64,000 nt of DNA from Stutzerimonas nosocomialis (GTDB lineage: Bacteria; Pseudomonadota; Gammaproteobacteria; Pseudomonadales; Pseudomonadaceae): NCBI RefSeq assembly GCF_005876855.1, contig NZ_QLAE01000007.1, positions 1 to 64,000 on the forward strand, in the 5' to 3' direction. This document shows positions 44,863 through 59,925 of this stretch, one piece after another. A model generated the notes under the pieces. That model saw nothing but the letters and a program-made list of their open reading frames with translations, did not search any database and had not been told where the DNA came from. A program made the position numbers and the translations under genes. Each line of letters starts with the position of its first letter. Position 1 is the first letter of the stretch.

Positions 44863-44890
44863 ACAAAAAAGCCCCCATCACGGGGCTTCT
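44863..44890 (-). terminator. Rho-independent terminator after tRNA-Leu
   Basis: On the minus strand AGAAGCCCC pairs with GGGGGCTT around GTGAT, and TTTTTTG follows. It ends the tRNA operon, and its stem also lies at the 3' side of the RES gene. Confidence 0.78.
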
Positions 44891-44917
44891 GGCAACTCGG
44901 CAATGCAGCGACATCTA

Positions 44918-45002
44918 TGGTGCGGACGGAGAGACTCGAACTCTCACACCTTGCGGCGCCAGAACCTAAATCTGGTGTGTCTACCAATTTCACCACGTCC
45001 GC
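44918..45002 (-). tRNA. tRNA-Leu (anticodon UAG)
   Basis: The minus strand folds into a type II tRNA of 85 bases with GCGGACG/CGTCCGC acceptor arms and an encoded CCA. The anticodon stem CCAGA/TCTGG encloses TTTAGGT, giving UAG. A long variable arm and TTCGAGT T-loop follow. It is the last of three tRNAs on this strand. Confidence 0.93.
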
Positions 45003-45020
45003 AAAAACGGGGCTTTAAAC

Positions 45021-45051
45021 AAAAGCGCCAGGCGAGGTGCCTGGCGCTTTT
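45021..45051 (-). terminator. Hairpin between tRNA-His and tRNA-Leu
   Basis: AAAAGCGCCAGGC and GCCTGGCGCTTTT form a strong stem around GAGGT. On the minus strand a T-run follows the stem. It could end the His/Arg transcript or act as a processing signal before tRNA-Leu. Confidence 0.7.
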
Positions 45052-45057
45052 CGAATA

Positions 45058-45133
45058 TGGGGTGGACGATGGGAATCGAACCCACGACACCAGGAGCCAC
45101 AATCCTGTGCTCTACCAACTGAGCTACGCCCAC
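45058..45133 (-). tRNA. tRNA-His (anticodon GUG)
   Basis: A 76-base cloverleaf on the minus strand, starting GTGGGCG and ending CGTCCACCCCA with encoded CCA. The anticodon stem CAGGA/TCCTG encloses TTGTGGC, giving GUG. The extra 5' G paired to the C discriminator is typical of histidine tRNA. Confidence 0.94.
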
Positions 45134-45164
45134 CATATTGCATTTGCTTGTGCCAGACGCCTAA

Positions 45165-45241
45165 TGGCGCACCCGGCAGGACTCGAACCTGCGACCATCC
45201 GCTTAGAAGGCGGATGCTCTATCCAGCTGAGCTACGGGCGC
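45165..45241 (-). tRNA. tRNA-Arg (anticodon UCU)
   Basis: A 77-base cloverleaf on the minus strand, starting GCGCCCG and ending with encoded CCA. The anticodon stem CCGCC... / ...GCGG encloses CTTCTAA, giving UCU. It is the first gene of this tRNA group. Confidence 0.93.
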
Positions 45242-45509
45242 TTTATCTGCATTCTATTCGGAGCGCAGACTTGAAGCTCCGGCTGCGAAGGATTTCTCCC
45301 TCACCGCCATCTTACCCAGCGGTAGGCTGTGCTCGACAAGCGGGGCGAATCTTATAGAGCAGCCCGCTACCCGTCAACAGTAAATCTCGAAAAATTTCAG
45401 CGAGATAAAGGAGTTACAGGGAAACCGGGGCTCGCCGCCTTTGCCGGGCCGCCTCACCATGCGAGAATGCGCGTCCTTTTTCAACCCATCCGATGGTTAG
45501 CCAAGCGTC

Positions 45510-46364
45510 ATGACCGCACAATTGATCGACGGTAAAACGATCGCAGCCGATATCCGCCAACAGATCGCCAGGCAGGTTACCGAGCGTCGCGAACAGGGTT
45601 TGCGGGCGCCTGGCCTGGCGGTGATCCTGGTCGGCACCGATCCGGCTTCGCAGGTATACGTGGCCCACAAGCGCAAGGACTGCGAAGAGGTCGGTTTCAA
45701 GTCCCAGGCCTATGACCTGCCCGCCGACACCGCACAGGATGCCCTGCTCGAGCTGATCGACCAGCTCAACGAAGACCCGTCGGTGGACGGCATCCTCGTC
45801 CAGCTGCCGCTGCCCAGGCACCTGGACGCTTCCCTGCTGCTCGAACGCATCCGCCCGGACAAGGATGTCGACGGCTTCCACCCCTACAACATCGGCCGCC
45901 TCGCCCAGCGCATGCCGCTGCTGAGGCCCTGCACCCCCAAGGGCATCATGACCCTGCTGCAGAGCACCGGCGTCGACCTCTACGGGCTCGACGCCGTGGT
46001 GGTGGGCGCATCGAACATCGTCGGCCGGCCGATGGCCCTCGAGCTGTTGCTGGCCGGCTGCACGACCACCGTCACCCACCGCTTCACCCGAGACCTGGCC
46101 GACCACGTCCGCCGCGCCGACCTGGTGGTGGTGGCCACCGGCATTACCGGACTGGTCAAGGGCGAGTGGATCAAGCCGGGGGCGATCGTCATCGATGTCG
46201 GCATCAACCGGCAGGCCGATGGCAAGCTGGTCGGCGACGTGGAGTACGAGCCGGCCCTGCAGCGTGCCGGCTGGATCACGCCGGTCCCGGGCGGCGTCGG
46301 CCCGATGACCCGCGCCTGCCTGCTGGAAAACACCCTGCACGCGGCCGAGCATCTGCACGCCTGA
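45510..46364 (+). CDS. folD: Bifunctional methylenetetrahydrofolate dehydrogenase/cyclohydrolase
   Basis: A protein of 284 residues interconverting one-carbon folates. Marks are the catalytic lysine segment [18 protein letters not shown] (about 49-66), [10 protein letters not shown] (about 94-103), [15 protein letters not shown] (about 116-130) and the NADP site [15 protein letters not shown] (about 166-180), and [10 protein letters not shown] (about 259-268). A terminator follows. Confidence 0.96.
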   Translation: MTAQLIDGKTIAADIRQQIARQVTERREQGLRAPGLAVILVGTDPASQVYVAHKRKDCEEVGFKSQAYDLPADTAQDALLELIDQLNEDPSVDGILVQLPLPRHLDASLLLERIRPDKDVDGFHPYNIGRLAQRMPLLRPCTPKGIMTLLQSTGVDLYGLDAVVVGASNIVGRPMALELLLAGCTTTVTHRFTRDLADHVRRADLVVVATGITGLVKGEWIKPGAIVIDVGINRQADGKLVGDVEYEPALQRAGWITPVPGGVGPMTRACLLENTLHAAEHLHA

Positions 46365-46385
46365 TGCTCGCCTGAAGCCGGCATG

Positions 46386-46411
46386 AAAACGGCACCCTCG
46401 GGTGCCGTTTT
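46386..46411 (+). terminator. Rho-independent terminator after folD
   Basis: AAAACGGCACC and GGTGCCGTTTT pair around CTCG. The convergent ABC operon ends 20 bases away, so it may stop both strands. Confidence 0.85.
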
Positions 46412-46431
46412 GCGTTACGGGCGCAGCGCGA

Positions 46432-48171
46432 TCAGCGCGGCGTCTGCCAGGACTTGATCAGTTCCCCATAGCTCACCGTCTGGCCCTGGGGCTTTTCGTT
46501 GGAAAGCTTGGGCTTCGGCGCGCCGGGCTGGCTCAGCCAGTACTCGGGGTCGCGCGGCTCGTTCATCTTCGGGCCGCACTTGGGCTGCACCTTGGCGCGC
46601 TCCAGTCGCGCCATCATGGTGTCCTGGGCTTCGGCAAGGCCATCGAGCGCCTCCTGGGGCGTCTTGTCCCCGCTGGCCGCCTCGGCGATGAACTGCCACC
46701 ACAGCTGCGCCAGGCGCGGATAATCCGGCACGTTGGTGCCGGTCGGCGTCCACTGCACCCGGGCCGGGCTGCGATAGAACTCCACCAGGCCGCCCAGTTT
46801 CGGCGCTGCCTCGGTCATCGCCTGGGAGTTGATGTCCGACTCGCGGATCGGCGTCAGCCCCACCAGCGTCTTCTTCAGCGATACGGTCTTGGACACGGTG
46901 AACTGCGCGTACAACCAGGCCGCCAGCCGGCGCTTCTCCGGGGTCGAGTCGAGGAAGGTCCAGGCGCCAGCGTCCTGATAACCGAGCTTCATGCCCTCCT
47001 CCCAGTACGGCCCCTTCGGCGACGGCGCCATGCGCCACTTGGGCGTACCGTCCTCGTTGACCACCGGCAGCCCCGGCTTGGTCATGTCGGCCGTGAAGGC
47101 GGTGTACCAGAAGATCTGCTGAGCGATGTTGCCTTGCGCAGGCACGGGGCCGGACTCGGAAAAGGTCATGCCCTGGGCTTCGCGCGGCGCGTACTCGCGC
47201 ATCCAGTCGACGTACTTCTGGGTGGCATAGACGGCCGCCGGACCATTGGTCGCGCCGCCGCGCGAGACGCTCGAACCCACCGGATGGCAATCCTCGACGC
47301 GAATGCCCCATTCGTCGACCGGCAACCCGTTGGGCAGGCCCTTGTCGCCGGCACCGGCCATGGAGAACCAGGCATCGGTGAAGCGCCAACCGAGCGACGG
47401 GTCCTTCTTGCCGTAATCCATGTGGCCATACACCCGCTGGCCGTCGATTTCCTTCACGTGCTTGCTGAAGAACTCGGCGATGTCTTCGTAGGCCGACCAG
47501 TTGATCGGCACACCCAGCTCGTAGCCATAGCGCTCCTTGAACTGCGCCTTGAGTTCCGGACGCTCGAACCAGTCGGCGCGGAACCAGTAGAGGTTGGCGA
47601 ACTGCTGGACCGGCAGCTGGTACACCTTGCCGTCCGGCCCGGTGGTGAACGACAGACCGATGAAGTCCTGCAGATCGAGGGTCGGCAAGGTGTAGTCCTT
47701 GGCCTCGTTCTCGATCATGTCGCTGATGGCGACCGCCTTGCCATAGCGAAAATGCGTGCCGATCAGGTCCGAATCGTTGATGTAGCCGTCGTAGATGTTC
47801 TTGCCCGACTGCATCTGGGTCTGCAGTTTCTCCACCACATCCCCCTCCTGCATCAGGTCGTGGCGCAGCCGGATGCCGGTGATCTCCTGGAAGGCGCGCG
47901 CCAGGGTCTTGGATTCGTACTCGTGGGTGGTGATGGTCTCCGACGCCACGTTGATATCCATGCCGCGAAAGGGTTCGGCCGCCTTGATGAACCAGCGCAA
48001 CTCCTCCATCTGCTGCTCGGGCGTCAGCGTCGAGGGGTTGAACTCGGATTCGATCCACTTTTTGGCCGCCTCTTCGTAGGCATCGGCCCAGGCCGAGCCG
48101 GTGACGCCGGACAACGTCAGCAGGGCCGCCAGCGCCATGCCCTGTCGGGTGTTGTTTTTATTGTCGAACAT
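46432..48171 (-). CDS. Substrate-binding protein of a glycerol-type ABC importer
   Basis: A periplasmic binding protein of 579 residues with a signal peptide to about residue 28 (LLTLSGVTGSAWA). It contains the large-SBP core ASETITTHEYESKTLARAFQEITGIRLRHDLMQEGDVVEKLQTQM and GLTPIRESD. It is the last gene of a set that also has two ATPases, two permeases and a DUF2160 protein. This set matches the rhizobial glycerol importer glpSTPQUV as I recall it, where this would be GlpV. No glpK or glpD is near, so the ligand may be another polyol or alcohol. GGAGGT lies before the ATG at 48171. Confidence 0.8.
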   Translation of the reverse strand: MFDNKNNTRQGMALAALLTLSGVTGSAWADAYEEAAKKWIESEFNPSTLTPEQQMEELRWFIKAAEPFRGMDINVASETITTHEYESKTLARAFQEITGIRLRHDLMQEGDVVEKLQTQMQSGKNIYDGYINDSDLIGTHFRYGKAVAISDMIENEAKDYTLPTLDLQDFIGLSFTTGPDGKVYQLPVQQFANLYWFRADWFERPELKAQFKERYGYELGVPINWSAYEDIAEFFSKHVKEIDGQRVYGHMDYGKKDPSLGWRFTDAWFSMAGAGDKGLPNGLPVDEWGIRVEDCHPVGSSVSRGGATNGPAAVYATQKYVDWMREYAPREAQGMTFSESGPVPAQGNIAQQIFWYTAFTADMTKPGLPVVNEDGTPKWRMAPSPKGPYWEEGMKLGYQDAGAWTFLDSTPEKRRLAAWLYAQFTVSKTVSLKKTLVGLTPIRESDINSQAMTEAAPKLGGLVEFYRSPARVQWTPTGTNVPDYPRLAQLWWQFIAEAASGDKTPQEALDGLAEAQDTMMARLERAKVQPKCGPKMNEPRDPEYWLSQPGAPKPKLSNEKPQGQTVSYGELIKSWQTPR

Positions 48172-48214
48172 AGACACCTCCATTGGGTTATTCGGAACAG
48201 AGCGGCCTTGCGGC

Positions 48215-48487
48215 TCACCCCCAGCGCATCACCGCAAACAGCCAGACGACGGACAGCGCGGACGCTATCCAGATGCTCCAGTCGGTCAGCCCCACCAGCA
48301 TCAGGTGCCAGTAGGCGCTGCCGAGCAATCCGATGAACAGCCGGTCGCCCCGGGTGGTGGTGATCGGCAGCCAGCCACGACGCGGCGCGCAGGGATGGCG
48401 CAGCTCCCACAGGGTCATGGTCACCAGCGTCAGCCCTATCGCGCAGAAAAACAGCGCCGTGGGCAGGGTCCAGGCCATCCAGCTCAT
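48215..48487 (-). CDS. DUF2160 small membrane protein of the glycerol-type importer
   Basis: A protein of 90 residues with two or three membrane helices (about 6-26, 48-65 and 68-85) and WELRHPCAPRRGWLP in the loop. DUF2160 proteins occur only with this ABC type and correspond to GlpU of Rhizobium. Their role is unknown. AGGAGG six bases before the ATG is near perfect. It sits nine bases after the upstream permease and 44 bases before the binding-protein gene. Confidence 0.82.
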   Translation of the reverse strand: MSWMAWTLPTALFFCAIGLTLVTMTLWELRHPCAPRRGWLPITTTRGDRLFIGLLGSAYWHLMLVGLTDWSIWIASALSVVWLFAVMRWG

Positions 48488-48495
48488 GTCGCCTC

Positions 48496-49296
<801 letters not shown>

Positions 49297-49306
49297 GGTT
49301 GGCTCC

Positions 49307-50169
<863 letters not shown>

Positions 50170-50173
<4 letters not shown>

Positions 50174-51267
50174 GGGTGCGCCTCCACCAGCAGGTCGTCG
50201 GCATAAAGCATCAGCCACTGCGCCGGGAACGACACCCAGACCACCTCGCGCGCCGGGCTCTGCTCCTCCGGCAGGCGGGCCTTGAGCAGATGGCCCTGCA
50301 GGCGAACGCTGAGGATCTTGTAGGTGCCCAGGTCTTCGAGGCGCACCACCTCGGCCTGCATCGCGCCGGCACAGGGCTCGTCGACGACATGAATGAACTC
50401 GGGACGGATGCCGATCTGCAGGCGCTTGCCCGCCAGCGCCGGAAGCTGCCCGCGCAGCGCCTCGGGCAGCGGCAGGTGCTGTTCGCCGAAGCCGACGCCG
50501 CCCTGCTCGGCCTGGACCTCGATCAGGTTCATCCCGGGGCTGCCGACGAAAAAACCGACGAAGGTGTGGCGTGGCCGCTCGAACAGCTCGCGCGGCGTGC
50601 CGAACTGGACGATCTGCCCGCCGTGCATCACCGCGATCTTGTCGGCGAAGGTCGAGGCCTCCAGCTGATCGTGGGTGACGTAGATCATGGTGATGTTGAA
50701 CTGCTCGTGGATCTGCTTGAGCTTGCGCCGCAGCTTCCATTTGAGGTGCGGGTCGATCACCGTCAGCGGTTCGTCGAAGAGGATCGCGGAGACGTCGTCA
50801 CGTACCAGGCCACGCCCCATCGAGACCTTCTGCTTCTCGTCGGCCGTCAGGTTGCGCGCCTTCCGGCCCAGCAACGGCTGCAGGTCCAGTACCTCGGCGA
50901 TCTCGTTCACCTTGCTCGTCACCCGCGCCTCGGCCAGGCCCTGATTGCGCAGCGGGAAGGCCAGGTTGTCGAACACCGTCATGGTGTCGTACACCACCGG
51001 AAATTGGAAAACCTGGGCGATGTTGCGCTGCTCCGGCGTCAGCCGGTTCACCTCCCGCGCGTCGAACAGCACTTTGCCTTCGGACGGGCTGAGCAGGCCG
51101 GAGATGATGTTGAGCAGGGTCGACTTGCCACAGCCGGACGGCCCCAGCAGGGCGTAGGCGCCGCCCTGCTCCCAGACATGGTCCATCTCGCGGATCGCAT
51201 AGTCCTGCGGCCCCGCCGGCCGTTCGGCATAGCTGTGGGCCAGGTTCTGCAGGCGGATTTCGGCCAT
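50170..51267 (-). CDS. ABC importer ATPase with degenerate signature motif
   Basis: An ATPase of 365 residues in the sugar/polyol importer class with a C-terminal TOBE-like domain (about 240-360). Walker A is GPSGCGKST (42-50), Walker B ends FDEPLTVID (E166) and the switch histidine is H199 in YVTHDQLEA. The signature motif is LTADE (140-144) in place of LSGGQ. It therefore cannot complete the other protein's ATP site in the normal way, but it can use the partner's LSGGQ. It is GlpT-like in position. It lies nine bases behind the other ATPase gene. Confidence 0.88.
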
Positions 51268-51276
51268 GGTCAGCTC

Positions 51277-52359
<1,083 letters not shown>

Positions 52360-52394
52360 GACGCATCCTTATGGTTGTCATGCCGACTCCCATA

Positions 52395-52409
52395 GCGACA
52401 ACCATGCCA
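52395..52409 (-). promoter_or_regulatory. Sigma54 (-24/-12) promoter of the ABC importer operon
   Basis: On the minus strand TGGCATGGTTGTCGC has the essential GG and GC elements with the required spacing (TGGCAYG, four bases, TYGC). It lies about 36 bases before the first ATPase start. A divergent sigma54 activator gene supports the call. Confidence 0.68.
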
Positions 52410-52464
52410 TCGCCCACGGCCGCGTCTGGCACGGCCCTTCTCCGCTGGAGACGGAGTTTGCCGC

Positions 52465-52521
52465 TGTTCAAATGAACATTTTCGAACATTGACAGTGAAC
52501 AGATCTGAACAAGACTGTTCA
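52465..52521. promoter_or_regulatory. Cluster of activator half-sites (TGTTCA/TGAACA)
   Basis: Two palindromes, TGTTCAAATGAACA (52465-52478) and TGAACAAGACTGTTCA (52506-52521), flank two further GAACA boxes. On the plus strand GAACA begins at 52474, 52484, 52497 and 52507, so spacing is 10, 13 and 10 bases, close to one helix turn. The row starts 56 bases upstream of the -24 element, where enhancer sites for a sigma54 activator are expected. It also overlaps the region before the activator gene itself. Confidence 0.58.
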
Positions 52522-52581
52522 GTTAGCTCCCCCGCGAGCCTCGCCAGAACAACAAGAACGCGCAGCGCGCAAGGCACAGCC

Positions 52582-54435
52582 ATGGTCCATAGCGCCAAGG
52601 TCGCATCCCATCACGCCATGATCAGAGAGTCCTGGGCGCGGTGCGAAGAATACGGCCTCACCCACCGCAGCCATCCGGTCTTCGGTCGACCCGCGGCCGA
52701 CGAGGTCAGCCTCCTGCTCGAGCGGCGAGAGCGCCTGGTGCACACGACCCAGCGCGAGGTGCTGCCCTACTACGACAACATCCTCTCCAACACCCGTTGC
52801 CTGATCCTGCTGGCGGACGACCAGGGTCGGCTCCTGCAGGCCTGGGGCGACCGGCGCTTCGTCGAGCCGACGCAGCAGGCCGGGTTCGCCAGCGGCGCCA
52901 GCTGGGTCGAGCGCACCACCGGCACCAATGCGATCGGCACGGCGCTGTTCAGCGGCCAGGCGGTGCACATCCAGCGCGACGAGCATTTCCTCGAGGCCAA
53001 CCGCTACCTCACCGGCGCGGCGGCGCCGATCTTCGATGCCGAGCGGCGGCTGGTCGGCGTGCTCGATGTCTCCAGCGACAGTTACCTGCCGCCCTCCCAC
53101 ACCCTGGGCATGGTCAAGGTGATGAGCCAGTCGGTGGAGAACCGCCTGCTGCTCAACCTGTTCCATGACGACTATTTCCAGCTGACCTTCAACACCGGAC
53201 AGGACAGCCTCGACAGCCAGTGGGCGGGCCTGCTGATCTTCGACGAAGCGGGCGAAGTGGTCTGCGCCAACCGGCGGGCCGACAGCCTGCTGGGCATGCC
53301 GCTGGCGCGGATGCGCATCGAGTCGCTGTTCGACCTGCCGCTGCGCCAGCTGCTGGATCAGCCCGAGGATCGCCCGCTGGTGCTGCATGCGACCGGTCGG
53401 CATCGCTTCCACGGTCGGTTGCGCCGCCCGTTGCGGCCAAGGCGCCCGGCCCAGGCCTGCGCGCACCGGCACGCATCTCCGGCGATCGAACTGGGCGATC
53501 CCCGCGTGCACGCCAAGGTCGAGCAGGCGCAGCGTCTGCTGGAGAAGGACATCCCCCTGCTCATCCAGGGCGAAACCGGCGTTGGCAAGGAAGTGCTGGT
53601 CAGGGTGCTGCATCGGCGCAGCAGCCGGGCCGATGCGCCGCTGATCGCCGTCAACTGCGCGGCGATACCGGCCGAGCTGATCGAGTCCGAGCTGTTCGGC
53701 TACGAAAAAGGCGCCTTTACCGGCGCCAGCCACAAGGGCAGCGTCGGGCTGATCCGCAAGGCCAACGGCGGCATCCTGTTTCTCGACGAGATAGGCGACA
53801 TGCCGCCGGCGCTGCAGGCGCGGCTGTTGCGCGTGCTGCAGGAGCGCAGCGTGCAACCGCTCGGGGGCGGCGAGCCCTGCGCGGTGGATTTTCGGCTGAT
53901 CTGCGCCACCCATCGCTCGCTGCGCGAGGAGATCCAGGCCGGGCGCTTCCGGCAGGACCTGTACTACCGCATCAGCGGGCTTAGCCTGACCCTTCCGCCG
54001 TTACGCGAGCGCAGCGACCGTCAGGCGCTGTTTCAGCAGCTGTGGGCGCAGCACCGCGAACCGCACCAGACGCAAGGCCTGAGCCAGGAAGTGCTGGAGC
54101 TGTTCGCGCGGCATCCCTGGCCGGGCAATCTGCGTCAGGCCAGCAGCGTCGTTCAGGTCGCGCTGGCGCTGGCCGAGGAGCAGCCGATCGGCCTCGAGCA
54201 CCTGCCGGAAGACTTCTTCGCCGATCTCGACGCCTCGACCTGCGAGCGCCGGTCCCTCGCCACGCTCTCCGACGTGCTGCCGTTCCGATCGCTCGATGGC
54301 AGGGCCTTGGGCGAACAGCTCGCGGCGTGCGGCGGCAATGTCTCGAACCTCGCACGGCGCCTGGGCATCAGCCGCAACACGCTCTACAAGCGCCTGCGCG
54401 CCGAAGGGCTGTATTCCTCCATCGACTCCGCATAG
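52582..54435 (+). CDS. Sigma54-dependent activator (GAF-PAS-AAA+-Fis, AcoR type)
   Basis: A protein of 617 residues. A GAF sensor domain spans about 60-195 (RTTGTNAIGTAL), a PAS-like segment about 210-270 and an AAA+ domain about 305-530 with Walker A GETGVGKE (330-337), the sigma54-contact loop GAFTGA (377-382) and Walker B ILFLDE (398-403). A Fis-type helix-turn-helix ends the protein (NVSNLARRLGISRNTLYKRLR). Its target is probably the divergent ABC operon, given the promoter and half-sites between them. The effector is unknown. The ATG at 52582 has AAGG upstream; in-frame reading further upstream overlaps the half-sites. Confidence 0.87.
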   Translation: MVHSAKVASHHAMIRESWARCEEYGLTHRSHPVFGRPAADEVSLLLERRERLVHTTQREVLPYYDNILSNTRCLILLADDQGRLLQAWGDRRFVEPTQQAGFASGASWVERTTGTNAIGTALFSGQAVHIQRDEHFLEANRYLTGAAAPIFDAERRLVGVLDVSSDSYLPPSHTLGMVKVMSQSVENRLLLNLFHDDYFQLTFNTGQDSLDSQWAGLLIFDEAGEVVCANRRADSLLGMPLARMRIESLFDLPLRQLLDQPEDRPLVLHATGRHRFHGRLRRPLRPRRPAQACAHRHASPAIELGDPRVHAKVEQAQRLLEKDIPLLIQGETGVGKEVLVRVLHRRSSRADAPLIAVNCAAIPAELIESELFGYEKGAFTGASHKGSVGLIRKANGGILFLDEIGDMPPALQARLLRVLQERSVQPLGGGEPCAVDFRLICATHRSLREEIQAGRFRQDLYYRISGLSLTLPPLRERSDRQALFQQLWAQHREPHQTQGLSQEVLELFARHPWPGNLRQASSVVQVALALAEEQPIGLEHLPEDFFADLDASTCERRSLATLSDVLPFRSLDGRALGEQLAACGGNVSNLARRLGISRNTLYKRLRAEGLYSSIDSA

Positions 54436-54450
54436 CGCCCGATACGGCAC

Positions 54451-56415
54451 TCATCGCGCCCTGCCCTGGGATTCGCGCGGGCCGAGCAGCGCGGTGGCGC
54501 CCTGGGGCTTGCGGGCGAACCAGAGCACCCGGCTCACACCCCGTGTGATCGCGACGTACGCCAGCCGCAGCGACTCATCGGCCATCGCCTGGTCATAGCT
54601 GCTGCGAAAGAAACCGCACCGGGCATACAACGCGTTGCGCAGCGGGTGCGGGGCGCCCGGCAGGCAGTCGTCGACGATGATCGCCACCTCCGCCTGCAGC
54701 CCCTTGGCCCGGTGAATCGTCATCGCCTTCACCGGCAAGCCGGGCGCCAGCTGTGCCTGGATCTGCTTGAGGGGCTCGTTTCGCCGGCTCAGCAGCAAAA
54801 CCGCCGTCCGTTCGCGCCCGCCGCGCGCGGCGGCATGCCGGCACTGCGTCGCGATCTCCTGCAGCAGGCCCGGCAATCCCGTGCGGATGTCGAAGGGCGT
54901 GACCAGCCGGACGCCATGATCGCCGTCCTGCAGCGGCCGAACCGCTTCGCTCTGCTTGGGCTGCTTGCAGGCGACCGCCGAAAGCACCGCTTCCCCGTCG
55001 CGGATGATCGGCTCGATGGAGCGGTAGTTGGTACCCAGCACCAGTTGCGTACTGCGCGCCTTGCCCTTGACCGGGAAGTGTCGATCGAAATCGATGAACA
55101 GCTCCGGCGAACTGCCCCGCCAGCCGTAGATCGACTGCCAGTCGTCGCCAATGGCCATCAGGCTGACCGCCCGCCGCTCGCCAGCCAGCCGCCGGTGCAG
55201 CGCCTGCAGCCACTGTACGATCTGCGGGGAGATGTCCTGGAACTCATCGATCAACAGATGCCCGAACGGCTCGAGCAGCTCGCCGGGCATCGGCTCGTTG
55301 CCGGCCAGCCTCGCGGTCAGCTGGGCGAAGGCGTCATCGAAGGTCATCAGGTCTCGGGCTCGCAGCGCGGCCTGGAAATGTTCCCAGAACAGCACCAGCG
55401 CCTCGCAGAACGTCCGCTCGCGAGCGCTGCAGGCCAGCGATTGCGGGTCCAGGCTGCCGATGCAAAGGCCGATGCTCTGCATGAACCCGGCCTGCTGGAA
55501 GAAGGCCTCGTGCAGCGGCGCCGGGCTCAGCTCGCCTTCGAGCCTGAAGGGCGTCGTCGGCGCTCTGGGCAGCGGCTCGCTTTCATCGGGTGGTGAGGAG
55601 CCGAGCAAGGCGTGGACATGGCGGCGAAAACGAGCGTCACCGGCATAGGCACTGTCGTACGCCTGGTGCAGCAGCTGCCGCTGCGCGGCGCCGAGCCGGC
55701 CGCCCGCGAGGGGGTTGTCCAGCTCCCTGGTACCCGCCGCCGCGCCCTCGCCCAGCTGCTCGAACCAGGCCGGATTGCCCAGCAGCGCCTTGGCCATCAC
55801 CCCCATCGCCGAATGGAAGGTACGCACGCATTGGCGCGCCTGCGTCTGGTCGAAGGGATGCTGCCAGAACGCGAGCACCCTGATCAGCTGCGCGCGCAAC
55901 TCCGCACAGGAGGCGTTGGTGAAGGAGATCACCGTGATGCGCCCGGGCTCGATGTCCAGGTGGCGGAGCATGAACACCAGGCGCAGCACCAGCGTCGTCG
56001 ACTTGCCCGACCCGGCCCCGGCGAAGATCCGGGTCAGCGGCTGGTCGCTGAGGATCATCGCCCACTGCGCCGGAGACGGCTCGCTGACCACGCCGGCCCG
56101 CGCCGCAGCCGCGACCTGGGCGCGCATCGCCTGGATTTTCGCCTGCGTCACGGGCATCGGCGTCGCGCTGTAGATGCCCCGCGCGCGGGCTACCTTCGGT
56201 GTCGCTGCGGCCTTGCGCTTTCCGCTCCCCTCGGCGGACGCCGTCTTGGCCCGGGACGAGGTCTTGCGCGGCTTCGTCGCCGCCTTGCGGCGCTTGGGTT
56301 TCGCCGCACGGGCGGCGGCCTCGCGCTCGGCCCGCAGATAGGCGGTGGTGCGTGGGAAATAGCGCGCGAGCGCCTTGGCGATGAGTTGCGTGTAGCGCTG
56401 TACAGCGGAGGGCAT
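54451..56415 (-). CDS. UvrD/Rep-family helicase with basic N-terminal tail
   Basis: A superfamily 1 helicase-like protein of 654 residues. Residues about 28-80 are extremely rich in Ala, Lys and Arg, so a disordered DNA-binding tail is likely. Walker A is GAGSGKST (133-140), the motif II region is LLIDEFQDIS, motif III includes GDDWQSIYGWRG, and motif V/VI include MTIHRAKGLQAEVAI and LAYVAITRG. Its domain order is like UvrD but with its own insertions. It converges with the sigma54 activator, only 15 bases apart. The role in repair or in mobile-element control is unknown. Confidence 0.83.
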   Translation of the reverse strand: MPSAVQRYTQLIAKALARYFPRTTAYLRAEREAAARAAKPKRRKAATKPRKTSSRAKTASAEGSGKRKAAATPKVARARGIYSATPMPVTQAKIQAMRAQVAAAARAGVVSEPSPAQWAMILSDQPLTRIFAGAGSGKSTTLVLRLVFMLRHLDIEPGRITVISFTNASCAELRAQLIRVLAFWQHPFDQTQARQCVRTFHSAMGVMAKALLGNPAWFEQLGEGAAAGTRELDNPLAGGRLGAAQRQLLHQAYDSAYAGDARFRRHVHALLGSSPPDESEPLPRAPTTPFRLEGELSPAPLHEAFFQQAGFMQSIGLCIGSLDPQSLACSARERTFCEALVLFWEHFQAALRARDLMTFDDAFAQLTARLAGNEPMPGELLEPFGHLLIDEFQDISPQIVQWLQALHRRLAGERRAVSLMAIGDDWQSIYGWRGSSPELFIDFDRHFPVKGKARSTQLVLGTNYRSIEPIIRDGEAVLSAVACKQPKQSEAVRPLQDGDHGVRLVTPFDIRTGLPGLLQEIATQCRHAAARGGRERTAVLLLSRRNEPLKQIQAQLAPGLPVKAMTIHRAKGLQAEVAIIVDDCLPGAPHPLRNALYARCGFFRSSYDQAMADESLRLAYVAITRGVSRVLWFARKPQGATALLGPRESQGRAR

Positions 56416-56467
56416 CGAAAGGGTCCAACCGGAAGGGATGGCCGAGGTGACTGGGCCGGGTTCTGGA

Positions 56468-56809
56468 TCAGTCGTCGCGGGTCAGCACTTCGAGCAGCTC
56501 GATCTCGAAGATCAGGTTGGAATGCGGCTTGATGTGCTCGCCCACCTGCCGCTCGCCGTAGGCCAGCGATGCCGGTACGAACAGCCGACGCTTGCCGCCG
56601 ACGCGCATCCCCATCAGCCCCTGGTCCCAACCCTTGATGACCCGGCCGGTACCGATCACGCACTGAAACGGCTTGCCGCGCGCATGGGAGGAATCGAACC
56701 GCGTGCCGTCCTCCAGGGTGCCATCGTAGTGCGTGGTGATCAGGGCGCCCTTGACCACTTCCTTGCCGTCGCCCATCACCAGATCTTCAACCTGTAACTG
56801 CGTGCTCAT
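56468..56809 (-). CDS. FKBP-type peptidyl-prolyl isomerase
   Basis: A single FKBP domain of 113 residues: ALITTHYDGTLEDGTRFDSSH (about 22-42), FQCVIGTGRVIKGWDQGLMGMRVGGKRRL (about 47-75) and PHSNLIFEIELLEV at the end. No signal peptide, so cytosolic. The ATG at 56809 has GAGGAA upstream. It lies 63 bases downstream of cysS on the same strand, but the order on that strand puts cysS first. Confidence 0.9.
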   Translation of the reverse strand: MSTQLQVEDLVMGDGKEVVKGALITTHYDGTLEDGTRFDSSHARGKPFQCVIGTGRVIKGWDQGLMGMRVGGKRRLFVPASLAYGERQVGEHIKPHSNLIFEIELLEVLTRDD

Positions 56810-56872
56810 CGCCGTTCCTCGTTTCGCCATGAAAAACGCCGCCCGCAGGCGGCGCTCGGTCATCCAGCCGGG

Positions 56873-59925
<3,053 letters not shown>

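Noticed and set aside
52427-52441. A second sigma54-like element on the plus strand (TGGCACGGCCCTTCT)
   Set aside because: The -24 part is good but the -12 lacks the required GC dinucleotide, so it is probably not a promoter for the activator gene.
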